Source: Micavibrio sp. UBA7689
GTDB lineage: Bacteria; Pseudomonadota; Alphaproteobacteria; Micavibrionales; Micavibrionaceae
NCBI GenBank assembly: GCA_002482805.1
Contig: DLGR01000032.1
Span: 1 to 36,125 of the forward strand
Length of the DNA stretch: 36,125 nucleotides
Reading direction: 5' to 3'
Part shown: one piece after another, positions 15,302 through 22,945 of the stretch
How positions within the stretch are numbered: position 1 is the stretch's first letter
Layout of the letters: every line of letters starts with the position of its first letter
The notes under the pieces: model-generated
The model's database searches: none
What the model saw: only the letters and a program-made list of their open reading frames with translations
What the model was told of the DNA's origin: nothing
Made by a program: the position numbers and the translations under genes

Positions 15302-16624
15302 TTAAAACTGTAAATTCATCGATACGCCGAAAACATTGTTTTCGTAACTGTCTATATCAGGCGAAGGTTCCTTTTCGTCCTGATTTATATACTGGTAGGT
15401 AGCACCGAGCCAGACATTTCGGTTCATCTTGTAAGTCGCCGCAATACCTGCATCCCATGTGTGGGTTTTGGGATCGTTCAATCCTTCGTAAATTCTTTCG
15501 ATAAAACCGACATAGGGATTGAAGAACAGGTTCGGGAACAATTCATAATTCATGGAAAGGCGTAGCGAGGAACCGATGCTGCCGGAAATCCCGTCAAGCG
15601 TAGATTCATCCATCGTGCGTTTGCCTTCGAGTTGGAAAGAGGCGAGGGTCGAAGGCTCCCATATCACATTGACCGCATAGGCGAGGCCGGTGGTGTCTTT
15701 CAGATTGTCATCATCCATGTGCCGGCGCAGACGGCCCACCGTAAACGTTGCTTTGGTAACATCGGAGAAATTGAGTGTGGTGCCGACGCCCGTTTCATAT
15801 TGGAAAGAATTGCGGTTGAACCCGTCGGAATCGAGCCCACGGTCATATTCGGTCTTGATGATGTCGGCATAGATAAACGGCGCGCAGATCGCGTCCGGGG
15901 AAAGACCCACGCTGGTATAAAGGGAATAGAGATTGCGGTCGCGGTCGCCGTTGTCGACGGTGCCGAGAGTGCCGACGGTGTTTTCAAAAACATATCGTTT
16001 GAAACCCGCGATGGTTTTCACGGCGATCTTTTGTCCTTCATGCGCCAGCCCGACGGTGCCTTCGAATAGTTTGAAAACGGTGGGGCGCAAATTTGCTTGC
16101 TCATCAGGGGATCCTCTGCGCACGTGATCGCGCGTGATGGCGAGACTGATCGGCATGGACGTATCGCCCGTAATGTCGATGCGCCCGTTCAACTGGCTGG
16201 AATAATCCGTGTAATCTTCGCCGTCATTGTCCTTGTACATACCTTTTTCGACATAGAAATTGGCGGACAGTTCGTGCCGTACGAAATCAGAGGAGATATT
16301 TACGCTGGGCCGCACCGTGAAAATCATGTCGTGGACTTTCTCGATGGAAGACGCATACACGTTGTCGTTGTATTTGAGCGTGTTGGAAATACTCGGCGTG
16401 AAATTGAAATCGCCCACGCGGATTCCGCTCGGGTCGTAATCGGGATTTTGGCGCGTGGTGACAGAAAGCGCATCCTCGGTGAACGTGCGAACTTTTGCGG
16501 ACGCGATAGCAGGCCCCACAACCAAGCCGAGAAAGATGAGGAAAAGCTGTGCATGCTTACCTGAAAACACGTGGTTTTTCAGGAGGCTAATGTCGCTTTT
16601 GGGCCTGTGTATAAAAAGGGGCAT
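15302..16624 (-). CDS. Outer-membrane beta-barrel protein of the polysaccharide export locus
   Basis: First gene of the minus exopolysaccharide operon, 11 bases before gumB. After a signal peptide (hydrophobic core LFLIFLGLVVG, likely cleavage after AIASA), the protein is a series of alternating amphipathic strands with the sense of a BBP2-type barrel (RVGDFNFTPSISNTLKYNDNVY; LFFNPYVGFIERIYEG). It ends in Phe (VSMNLQF), the usual barrel C-terminus. Proteins of this kind accompany GumB-type exporters and may form the outer-membrane pore. The start is uncertain. I use the ATG at 16624 (440 residues), with a CAGG five bases upstream; an ATG at 16672 adds 16 residues but has no ribosome site. An inverted repeat (CCTGAAAA/TTTTCAGG, 16560-16583) lies in the 5' coding region. 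Confidence 0.8.
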   Translation of the reverse strand: MPLFIHRPKSDISLLKNHVFSGKHAQLFLIFLGLVVGPAIASAKVRTFTEDALSVTTRQNPDYDPSGIRVGDFNFTPSISNTLKYNDNVYASSIEKVHDMIFTVRPSVNISSDFVRHELSANFYVEKGMYKDNDGEDYTDYSSQLNGRIDITGDTSMPISLAITRDHVRRGSPDEQANLRPTVFKLFEGTVGLAHEGQKIAVKTIAGFKRYVFENTVGTLGTVDNGDRDRNLYSLYTSVGLSPDAICAPFIYADIIKTEYDRGLDSDGFNRNSFQYETGVGTTLNFSDVTKATFTVGRLRRHMDDDNLKDTTGLAYAVNVIWEPSTLASFQLEGKRTMDESTLDGISGSIGSSLRLSMNYELFPNLFFNPYVGFIERIYEGLNDPKTHTWDAGIAATYKMNRNVWLGATYQYINQDEKEPSPDIDSYENNVFGVSMNLQF

Positions 16625-16720
16625 GATGGCCTGTAGCATGTATCCATTATGGAATTCAACGACTATCGACATTTATTGTGTGCGGTGCACCAAGACTATA
16701 GCGGAGGCGGGTTAAAAAGT

Positions 16721-16739
16721 AACCCGCCAAGGGCGGGTT
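16721..16739 (-). terminator. Rho-independent terminator of the 16774-17163 gene
   Basis: AACCCGCC (16721-16728) and GGCGGGTT (16732-16739) form a perfect 8-bp stem with a 3-base loop. Read on the minus strand it is followed by ACTTTTTAA. It closes the small unit at 16774-17163 just before the minus exopolysaccharide operon begins. Confidence 0.85.
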
Positions 16740-16773
16740 CTTAATTGGTTAATCACAGCTTTGACGCTGAAGA

Positions 16774-17163
16774 TTAACGCAGCCAGACGACAATCTGTTC
16801 CATTGCACTAGCGGCTCTGCCGATTTGATCCGTGGAGCCGAGACCCGAATGCATAACACGTTCCATGATCTGTTCATGGCCTTCGTCCATAAGAGGGAGT
16901 TTGCTGAAGCCGTTTTCCTTGGATGTGGCTGCGACAGAGAAGGAATCAGCCACAATATGGGCTGCGTGAGCCAGAAGCTGGGTATTTTCAGTGCCCACGG
17001 GAAGTTCATATCCCATGCATGTTTTTACAACATTGCGTAGAGCCTGCGCAGCCTGTTCGGGATCGTTGCCGATGACTGCTTTGAGAAAGTCTCCTTGGAA
17101 ACGGCTGATATCGGCCCCGTCACTGCCCAGATGACCGTAGGTTTCTTTCAATTTCGAGCTCAT
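16774..17163 (-). CDS. Unknown 129-residue, probably helical soluble protein
   Basis: I do not recognise a family. The start is the ATG at 17163, with a strong Shine-Dalgarno (GGAGGA) about 8 bases upstream; an in-frame ATG at 17220 overlaps the promoter and is rejected. The protein has no signal peptide or membrane segment and looks all-helical, with stretches such as DFLKAVIGNDPEQAAQALRN, LLAHAAHIVADSF and ASAMEQIVVWLR. It has one cysteine and three histidines in its last two thirds. A near-consensus promoter and a strong terminator make it a monocistronic unit between ispE and the polysaccharide operon, so it is likely well expressed. There is no basis for a function; regulator or small adaptor are guesses. 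Confidence 0.78.
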   Translation of the reverse strand: MSSKLKETYGHLGSDGADISRFQGDFLKAVIGNDPEQAAQALRNVVKTCMGYELPVGTENTQLLAHAAHIVADSFSVAATSKENGFSKLPLMDEGHEQIMERVMHSGLGSTDQIGRAASAMEQIVVWLR

Positions 17164-17191
17164 TGATACTTCCTCCGTGAATATGGAGGGC

Positions 17192-17220
17192 AAACTAAAG
17201 CCGCATACCGCACCTGTCAA
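17192..17220 (-). promoter_or_regulatory. Sigma-70-type promoter of the 16774-17163 gene
   Basis: On the minus strand a perfect TTGACA (17220-17215) is followed by a 17-base spacer and TAGTTT (17197-17192, 3 of 6 to TATAAT). Transcription would begin near 17185, giving a leader of about 20 bases that contains the GGAGGA ribosome site. Confidence 0.6.
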
Positions 17221-17248
17221 TTAATATGTTAATTAAGAAGGGGCTGAT

Positions 17249-18127
17249 CTAGCCGATTTTGGCGGTACGAAGCCACCATTTGGGGAATTTGGGCGCAATG
17301 GCTTCTTTGGCCGCAAGACAATCTTCCTCCTTTTCGAAAAGGCCGAAGACGGATGTGCCCGATCCGCTCATCCGTGCGAGGAAACATTTGGGTTGAGCCC
17401 ACAAAACCTCCTCCGCCTTTTCAATGACGGGGTAGAGCGAGCGTGACGCTTCGCTCAGATCATTGCGGGTGTTCTTGATGAAACCTATGAAATCCCTGAT
17501 GTCGGAATAATCATCGGGGACATTTGCTTCACGAGAAAATCTTCCGTGATACGCCTTGAACACGCCTTTAGTCGGGGATTTTTCATCCGGCCAGATTAAA
17601 AGCATGTGAAAGGTAGGGAGTGGCGGCACTTCCGAAATATCTTCGCCGATACCTTCGAAGCGCGCTGTTTTCCCATGATAGCAAACGGGTACGTCCGCAC
17701 CGAGATTCAAAAGCATTTCATTTTTGCGCGGCAAAGGCGTGCCGTAAAATTTTTCCAATGCCTTGATGGTGGCCGCTGCATCCGCCGACCCGCCGCCTAT
17801 GCCCGCGCCCATCGGGATGTTTTTTTCCAGATGGATGTTGATGTTCAATTCAACACCCGTCAGTCTTTGGTACATATGTGCGGCTTTTACGATCAGGTTT
17901 TTGGAATGTTTGTCTTCACGCAAATCTTCGGGTGTAAATTCACTCTCGAACGGTCCTGAAATCGTAAAGGAAAACCGCTCGTGCGGTGTGATGGTGATGG
18001 TATCCGCGATATCTTCCGCAAATGTCACAAGGGAATCGAGCAGGTGGAACCCGTCATGGCGTTTGCCGGTGACGTGCAGATAAAGATTTATTTTCGCTGG
18101 CGCGGTGAATACGAGGGGCTCATCCAT
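17249..18127 (-). CDS. ispE: 4-diphosphocytidyl-2-C-methyl-D-erythritol kinase (IspE)
   Basis: GHMP kinase that phosphorylates CDP-methylerythritol in the MEP route to isoprenoids, which also supplies undecaprenyl carrier for the neighbouring polysaccharide genes. The 292-residue length is normal. Motifs seen are PAKINLYL with Lys12, the ATP loop PMGAGIGGGSADAAA (105-119), LGADVPVC with catalytic Asp145, and the C-terminal MSGSGTSVFGLF. It starts 9 bases after the stop of the upstream TPR lipoprotein gene and lacks a clear ribosome site, so translation is probably coupled. The order TPR protein then ispE is familiar from other alphaproteobacteria. Confidence 0.97.
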   Translation of the reverse strand: MDEPLVFTAPAKINLYLHVTGKRHDGFHLLDSLVTFAEDIADTITITPHERFSFTISGPFESEFTPEDLREDKHSKNLIVKAAHMYQRLTGVELNINIHLEKNIPMGAGIGGGSADAAATIKALEKFYGTPLPRKNEMLLNLGADVPVCYHGKTARFEGIGEDISEVPPLPTFHMLLIWPDEKSPTKGVFKAYHGRFSREANVPDDYSDIRDFIGFIKNTRNDLSEASRSLYPVIEKAEEVLWAQPKCFLARMSGSGTSVFGLFEKEEDCLAAKEAIAPKFPKWWLRTAKIG

Positions 18128-18136
18128 AAAAGGTCA

Positions 18137-19930
18137 TTACTGTTTGACAGGCTCGTCGCCCTTGACAGTCTTGGCTTCCATCACCGTAATTTTTTGCTCT
18201 TTCAAACCTTCGCTGATTTTGATTTCCAGCGCGGACTTGGCTTTTTCATCCTTGGCGGCATTCATGGCGCGCTGCCATTGGAAACGCGCTTCGTTCTTGC
18301 GCCCGACTTGCCAATAGGCATCGCCCAGATGCTCGTTGATGGTTTGATCGTAAGGAACCAGTTCGACGGCCTTTTCCAATTCCTTGGCGGCTTCATCATA
18401 TTGGCCCATTTTATAATAGACCCAACCGAGGGAATCGATGATGTATCCGTCTTCGGGCATCAAATTCGCGGCTTTGGTGATCAACGCCAATGCTTGATCG
18501 AGTTTTTTGCCTTGGTCGGCCCAGCTATATCCCAGATAGTTCAAAAGATACGGGTGATCGGGTTTGAATTCCATCGCGGTGGTTAGATCATCTTCAGCGC
18601 GTTTGAAATTGCCGCTGCGCTCATAGCTCATGCCGCGTGCATACAATAAATTCCAGTGCGTGGAGCTGACTTTGCCGCCGAGATCTGCCTCGGCGCGGTC
18701 ATAGGCGGTGATGGCATCGAGGTGGCGTTCCGCGCGGCGATACACATCACCGATTTGTATGAGCGCGTTGACGTCCTTGTTCACCCGGTATGTTTCTTCG
18801 AGATAGCTGATCGCTTCGTCAATCTTGCCTTCTTTTTCGAGAAGCTCGGCGGCAGAGCGCTGAGATTCCAGATAGCCCGCGGAATCGGGACGTATGGATT
18901 TATAAAGCGCGATGGCGTCATCGGGATGGCCGCTTTCGTTCATCATCCGGGCGATCAAAAGTTTGGTATCATCTTTTTGCGGATCGAGATGTTGGGAGAT
19001 GCGCGTGAAGACCAGCGCGGAATCATCGCTGCTGTCCTGATACAGTGTGCGCGCGATGTTATAGAACGCTTCGGCCGCGCCTTGTGATGGCGTTTGGATG
19101 CGTTCGGTTTTAGCCGTATCCATATTCTCCAGTTTTGCTTGGATCGCTTCTGAGCGTGAAGAAACAGTTTCGCTCTCGGCATATTGCGCGAGCAGCGTGT
19201 CGTAAATGCGTTTGGCCAGCTCTTTGTGACCTTGACGTGCATACACATCCGCCATCATTTCGAGAATGTGGATGTCCGCGCCGCCGCCCGCCAGAACATT
19301 GACGAAGTATTTTTCAGGGTCGGTGACTTTGCCTTTGTAATCTGCGATCAACAGCGCGTGATATGCGTGCAGGGCGCCTGACGCAACGAGGACTTCATCT
19401 TCGGGTTTTTTTTCGGGGGCTTCCGCCCATGCGATCAGAATGGGGCGCATGAAATCGGCAATCCCGTTGTCGGGCATTTTCTCCAACGTGCGCACGGCCT
19501 GCGAATATTCCTGACGGGCGATTTGATCGACGCCGATGAACAGCAGAGCCAGAAGATTTTTATCATCCGCATCGAGAACGCGGCGCGCCAGCATAATGGC
19601 GCGGTTGGCATCTCCCGCCTGCATGGCCAGAACCATCGCGCGTTGCTGGAGTTCGATATTGGTCGGATCCATGCGGATGAGTTTGTCGAGATATTCGTTC
19701 GCCTTGATCCAGTCTTGGCGGTATTGCGCGTAACGACCTGCAAGGTAATTGCCCGATTGTGTTTCGCGCACATAGCTGGAGGGTACGGTGAATTCAACGA
19801 TTTGCTGGGGCTCGTCCTTCTTCTTAATCCAGTCCAGCCAGCTTGTGGTAGAGGTGCCGCCGTCATCGCATCCCGAAAGCAGGGCGATCGCGCTGAAGGT
19901 CAGAAGAAAGGTTTTACGGTTCAAGTTCAT
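18137..19930 (-). CDS. TPR-repeat lipoprotein
   Basis: A 597-residue protein with a lipoprotein signal (LLSGC, Cys21) followed by tetratricopeptide repeats over almost the whole chain. Clear units are AGRYAQYRQDWIKANEYLDK near 65, AITAYDRAEADLGG near 405, and FKRAEDDLTTAMEFKPDHPY, LDQALALITKAANLMPEDGY and YDEAAKELEKAVELVPYDQT in the 440-540 region. It should be a periplasmic, membrane-anchored protein-binding scaffold. No enzyme motif is visible and the client is unknown. It sits between ETF-QO and ispE and probably shares their transcript. The last 30 residues are charged and unstructured. Confidence 0.88.
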   Translation of the reverse strand: MNLNRKTFLLTFSAIALLSGCDDGGTSTTSWLDWIKKKDEPQQIVEFTVPSSYVRETQSGNYLAGRYAQYRQDWIKANEYLDKLIRMDPTNIELQQRAMVLAMQAGDANRAIMLARRVLDADDKNLLALLFIGVDQIARQEYSQAVRTLEKMPDNGIADFMRPILIAWAEAPEKKPEDEVLVASGALHAYHALLIADYKGKVTDPEKYFVNVLAGGGADIHILEMMADVYARQGHKELAKRIYDTLLAQYAESETVSSRSEAIQAKLENMDTAKTERIQTPSQGAAEAFYNIARTLYQDSSDDSALVFTRISQHLDPQKDDTKLLIARMMNESGHPDDAIALYKSIRPDSAGYLESQRSAAELLEKEGKIDEAISYLEETYRVNKDVNALIQIGDVYRRAERHLDAITAYDRAEADLGGKVSSTHWNLLYARGMSYERSGNFKRAEDDLTTAMEFKPDHPYLLNYLGYSWADQGKKLDQALALITKAANLMPEDGYIIDSLGWVYYKMGQYDEAAKELEKAVELVPYDQTINEHLGDAYWQVGRKNEARFQWQRAMNAAKDEKAKSALEIKISEGLKEQKITVMEAKTVKGDEPVKQ

Positions 19931-19969
19931 GGAATCTCTGGGTAATCAGGTTTTAGTATAGCACAGGCT

Positions 19970-21601
19970 TTACATGTTCGGGTAGTTCGGGCCGCCGCCG
20001 CCTTGGGGCACGGTCCAGTCGATATTCTGGGACGGATCCTTGATGTCGCACGTCTTACAATGTACGCAGTTTTGGGCGTTGATCACGAACTTTTTTTGCC
20101 CTGCTTCTTCAATGACTTCGTATACCGCCGCGGGGCAGTAACGCTGGGCGGGTTCGGCCCATTTCGGCAGATTTATGTCGATAGGTACGTGCGGGTCGCG
20201 GAGCTTCAAATGGGAGGGCTGGTCCTCCTCATGGTTGGTGTTTGAAAGCTGGACCGAGGTCAGGCGGTCGAAAGTCAGAACGCCATCGGGTCTGGGATAA
20301 TTGATCTTGGGGGCCTGATCCGCGAATTTCAAATCCTTATGGTCGGCATGGTTGTGGAAAGTGAAGGGCAGCATCCATCCGCCGATCGTCTGGAACGCGG
20401 CATTGATCAAACCGAACCACATGCCTTTGTGGAATCCGGGGCGGATGTTGCGGACTTTATAAAGCTCTTTATTCACCCACGAATTTTTGAAGGCTTCGGC
20501 ATAACCGATACATTCACGGCTCTCTCCACCGCCTTGTAAAAGTTTGACGATTTCTTCGGCGGCGAGCATCCCGCTCTTCATCGCCGTGTGCGTGCCCTTG
20601 ATTTTGGGCACGTTCAAAAATCCTGCCGTGTCGCCGATCAGCAAACCACCGCCAAAGGTAAGTTTGGGCAGGGACTGATATCCACCCTCGACCAATGCGC
20701 GCGCTCCGTAACCGACGCGGCGTCCGCCTTCGAGATAGGCCTTGATCGCAGGATGGGTTTTGAAACGCTGCATTTCCTCGAAAGGGGAAAGGTAGGGGTT
20801 TTGATAGTCGAGGCCGACGACGAAGCCGATGGAAATCAGATTACCGCCCAAATGATACATCCACGAACCCCCATAAGTTTTGGAATCCATCGGCCAGCCG
20901 ACCGTGTGAACGGACAATCCTTCTTTATGCTTTGCAGGATCTATCTCCCACAACTCCTTGACTCCCAAACCATAAGTTTGCGGATCGGAATTTTTACGCA
21001 GATCGTATTTCTTGATAAGTGTCTTGGTGAGAGATCCGTGGCAACCTTCGGCGAACACGGTTTGTTTCGCGTGCAACTCAACACCGGGGGTGAAATCGTC
21101 GCGGCGCTCGCCGTCTTTGCCGATACCCATATCGCCCGTGGCGACGCCAATCACTTCGGCTTTGTCATTGTATAAGACTTCGGCGGCGGCAAAGCCTGCG
21201 AAAATTTCCACGCCCAAGGATTCCGCCTGTCCTGCGAGCCAACGACCGAACTCGCCGAGGCTGATGATGTAATTTCCGTGGTTGTTCATCTGGGGCGGAG
21301 TGGGCAGGCGGATGGAACCTGTTTTGGTCAGGAACATGAATTTGTCGGCGCCCGCTTTGGTGTGGAGAGGCGCGCCTTTGTCTTTCCAGTCGGGGATCAG
21401 TTCGTTGAGGGTACGGGGTTCAAGAACGGCACCCGACATAAGGTGCGCACCGACTTCCGATCCTTTCTCAAGAATACATACCGAAATATCTGGATTCACT
21501 TGTTTAATACGAATGCCGCAAGCAAGGCCCGACGGTCCCGCACCGACGATAACGACATCGTATTCCATGACTTCTCGATCAGGGCGAACGGGGGTGGGCA
21601 T
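19970..21601 (-). CDS. Electron transfer flavoprotein-ubiquinone oxidoreductase (ETF-QO)
   Basis: Membrane-associated flavoprotein that passes electrons from ETF (fatty and amino acid oxidation) to ubiquinone. The N-terminal FAD-binding motif is VVIVGAGPSGLACG (about 17-30); the ubiquinone-binding middle domain follows. The C-terminal ferredoxin-like domain carries the 4Fe-4S ligands Cys489 (RYCPAAVYE) and Cys512, Cys515, Cys518 (CVHCKTC). The 543-residue length is typical. The start at 21601 has GGGAG about 12 bases upstream; a second ATG 11 codons later is possible. A perfect TATAAT (21643-21638, minus strand) lies upstream without a convincing -35 box. Confidence 0.97.
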   Translation of the reverse strand: MPTPVRPDREVMEYDVVIVGAGPSGLACGIRIKQVNPDISVCILEKGSEVGAHLMSGAVLEPRTLNELIPDWKDKGAPLHTKAGADKFMFLTKTGSIRLPTPPQMNNHGNYIISLGEFGRWLAGQAESLGVEIFAGFAAAEVLYNDKAEVIGVATGDMGIGKDGERRDDFTPGVELHAKQTVFAEGCHGSLTKTLIKKYDLRKNSDPQTYGLGVKELWEIDPAKHKEGLSVHTVGWPMDSKTYGGSWMYHLGGNLISIGFVVGLDYQNPYLSPFEEMQRFKTHPAIKAYLEGGRRVGYGARALVEGGYQSLPKLTFGGGLLIGDTAGFLNVPKIKGTHTAMKSGMLAAEEIVKLLQGGGESRECIGYAEAFKNSWVNKELYKVRNIRPGFHKGMWFGLINAAFQTIGGWMLPFTFHNHADHKDLKFADQAPKINYPRPDGVLTFDRLTSVQLSNTNHEEDQPSHLKLRDPHVPIDINLPKWAEPAQRYCPAAVYEVIEEAGQKKFVINAQNCVHCKTCDIKDPSQNIDWTVPQGGGGPNYPNM

Positions 21602-21696
21602 GGGGTAAACGGCTCCCTTTTGTGAATTGCTTCACTTATTATATGGAGCGGATTCAGATGAGGGAAGGGCGGATACCGAGAAACCCGCCATAGAGA

Positions 21697-21957
21697 TCAG
21701 GAAAAGACGAAGAAATAACCCTTGCTGTCCTGATCGGTGGAAACTGTGCCTTTATATGGCTTGCCGGAATTGTCATTGAAAGTGGTGCTGGCGTCATAGA
21801 AAACCTGACCGAAGCGCGAACCTTCTACCCTTTCCGGTGAGAGAATCGTACCGCGTAAATCGGCAGTTCCTTTAACAAAAGTGCCTCTTATATCAACAAG
21901 CCCTGCGCCTGCGATAAGAAGATGTTCGTCAACTTGTGAATCTATCAGTTCAAACAT
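21697..21957 (-). CDS. Unknown 86-residue protein
   Basis: Small gene between ETF-QO and the divergent uracil-DNA glycosylase. AGGGA five bases before the ATG supports it as real. The sequence has no signal peptide or membrane helix and looks beta-rich, with repeated short strands and Gly/Thr turns (LIAGAGLVDIRGTFVKGT, then ADLRGTILSPERVEGS). No family is recognised. It ends in aromatic residues (GYFFVFS). Confidence 0.6.
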   Translation of the reverse strand: MFELIDSQVDEHLLIAGAGLVDIRGTFVKGTADLRGTILSPERVEGSRFGQVFYDASTTFNDNSGKPYKGTVSTDQDSKGYFFVFS

Positions 21958-21993
21958 ATTCCCTTTATATAGAAAATGTTTTAGGGTGCAAGC

Positions 21994-22815
21994 ATGTCTT
22001 TAAATCCTGAAAGAAATCCGTATGTTACGGCGCTGCAATGGCATCTCGATGCGGGTGCGGATGAGGCTCTGCAGGATACCCCGAACAACCGTACGGCGTC
22101 CGCCGCCAAAATCATGAAATCCTCGGTGGCGTCTGTGAAGACGCCAGAACCCGCTAATAATTCCGATCTGATGGGTGCTGCGAGTGCCAAGATCGAAGCG
22201 CAAAAACTGGCCGCTTCCTGCCAAACTTTGGAAGACCTTAAGGCCGCTATCGCCGCTTTCGACGGTCTTGCCATTAAAAAGACCGCGACCAATCTGGTTT
22301 TTGCCGACGGCAACCCCAAGGCCCGCGTCATGGTGATCGGTGAAGCGCCGGGAGCGGACGAAGACAAGATGGGCAAGCCCTTTGCGGGTCCCAACGGTAT
22401 GCTGCTCGACAAGATACTTAAATGTATCGATCTGTCCCGCACCGACGAAGACCCCGCGAAATCCGTATATATAAGTAACATCCTGAACTGGCGCCCGCCG
22501 GGCGGCAGATCGCCCAGCGGCGCGGAAATCGAAATATCGCTGCCGTTCATCGAACGTCACATCGCGCTGGCCAATCCCGACTTTCTGCTCCTGCTCGGCG
22601 GGGTTTCTGCCAAGGCTTTGTTCGGAAGTAACGAGGCGATTTCCAAACTCCGCGGCAAATTCGTCGACTACAAACCGGTAACGGCGGGTGTCTCCGAACG
22701 CGCTTCCATTCCGGCGGTTGCCACATACCATCCATCTTATTTGCTCGCGAACCCAGCGCAAAAAGGTCTCGTCTGGGCGGATATGTTAATGCTCCAAAAG
22801 GCCCTGAAGGCCTGA
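21994..22815 (+). CDS. Uracil-DNA glycosylase superfamily protein without iron-sulfur cysteines
   Basis: A 273-residue protein whose core (about 95-270) fits family 4-like uracil-DNA glycosylases: IGEAPGADEDKMGKPF (115-130), FAGPNGMLLD, SNILNWRPPGGR (161-172) and the catalytic-loop HPSYLL with His246. It should remove uracil from DNA. Family 4 enzymes normally hold a 4Fe-4S cluster through four cysteines; the matching positions here lack cysteine (FDGLAIKKT instead of CxxC, NWRPP instead of KCRPP, SLPFIERHI instead of CxPFL). It therefore belongs to a cluster-less branch, as described for a Bradyrhizobium enzyme. The first 90 residues are a low-complexity, Ala-rich extension. AGGGTG precedes the ATG. 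The gene stands alone. Confidence 0.87.
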   Translation: MSLNPERNPYVTALQWHLDAGADEALQDTPNNRTASAAKIMKSSVASVKTPEPANNSDLMGAASAKIEAQKLAASCQTLEDLKAAIAAFDGLAIKKTATNLVFADGNPKARVMVIGEAPGADEDKMGKPFAGPNGMLLDKILKCIDLSRTDEDPAKSVYISNILNWRPPGGRSPSGAEIEISLPFIERHIALANPDFLLLLGGVSAKALFGSNEAISKLRGKFVDYKPVTAGVSERASIPAVATYHPSYLLANPAQKGLVWADMLMLQKALKA

Positions 22816-22852
22816 TCTTTTATCATATTAAGACTTAGCATGCAGGATTAAG

Positions 22853-22873
22853 TATTTGATTTTAAATCAAATA
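22853..22873. repeat. AT-rich 8-bp inverted repeat upstream of the transglycosylase gene
   Basis: TATTTGAT (22853-22860) and ATCAAATA (22866-22873) flank a 5-base centre TTTAA. The palindrome ends 11 bases before the -35-like TTGACG of the transglycosylase gene, so it could be an operator. It also lies 38 bases after the UDG stop, but has no GC-rich stem or T run, so it is not a typical terminator. Confidence 0.5.
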
Positions 22874-22884
22874 TCCTACTCGGC

Positions 22885-22913
22885 TTGACGCACTGCGCAA
22901 AACGGCCTAAGTA
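22885..22913 (+). promoter_or_regulatory. Candidate promoter for the lytic transglycosylase gene
   Basis: TTGACG (22885-22890, 5 of 6) is followed after 17 bases by TAAGTA, a poor -10 box. The site is about 30 bases before the ATG at 22946 and just after the palindrome at 22853-22873. Confidence 0.35.
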
Positions 22914-22945
22914 ACCCCCACATCTGAACATACCTAGAGTTTAAA

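Noticed and set aside
16560..16583. Inverted repeat CCTGAAAA/TTTTCAGG as a possible operator of the minus exopolysaccharide operon
   Set aside because: It falls inside the 5' coding region for every start that keeps the signal peptide; recorded only as a note in that gene.
21667..21690. Possible terminator (GGCGG/CCGCC) after the small gene at 21697-21957
   Set aside because: Five-bp stem with a 12-base loop and no T run.
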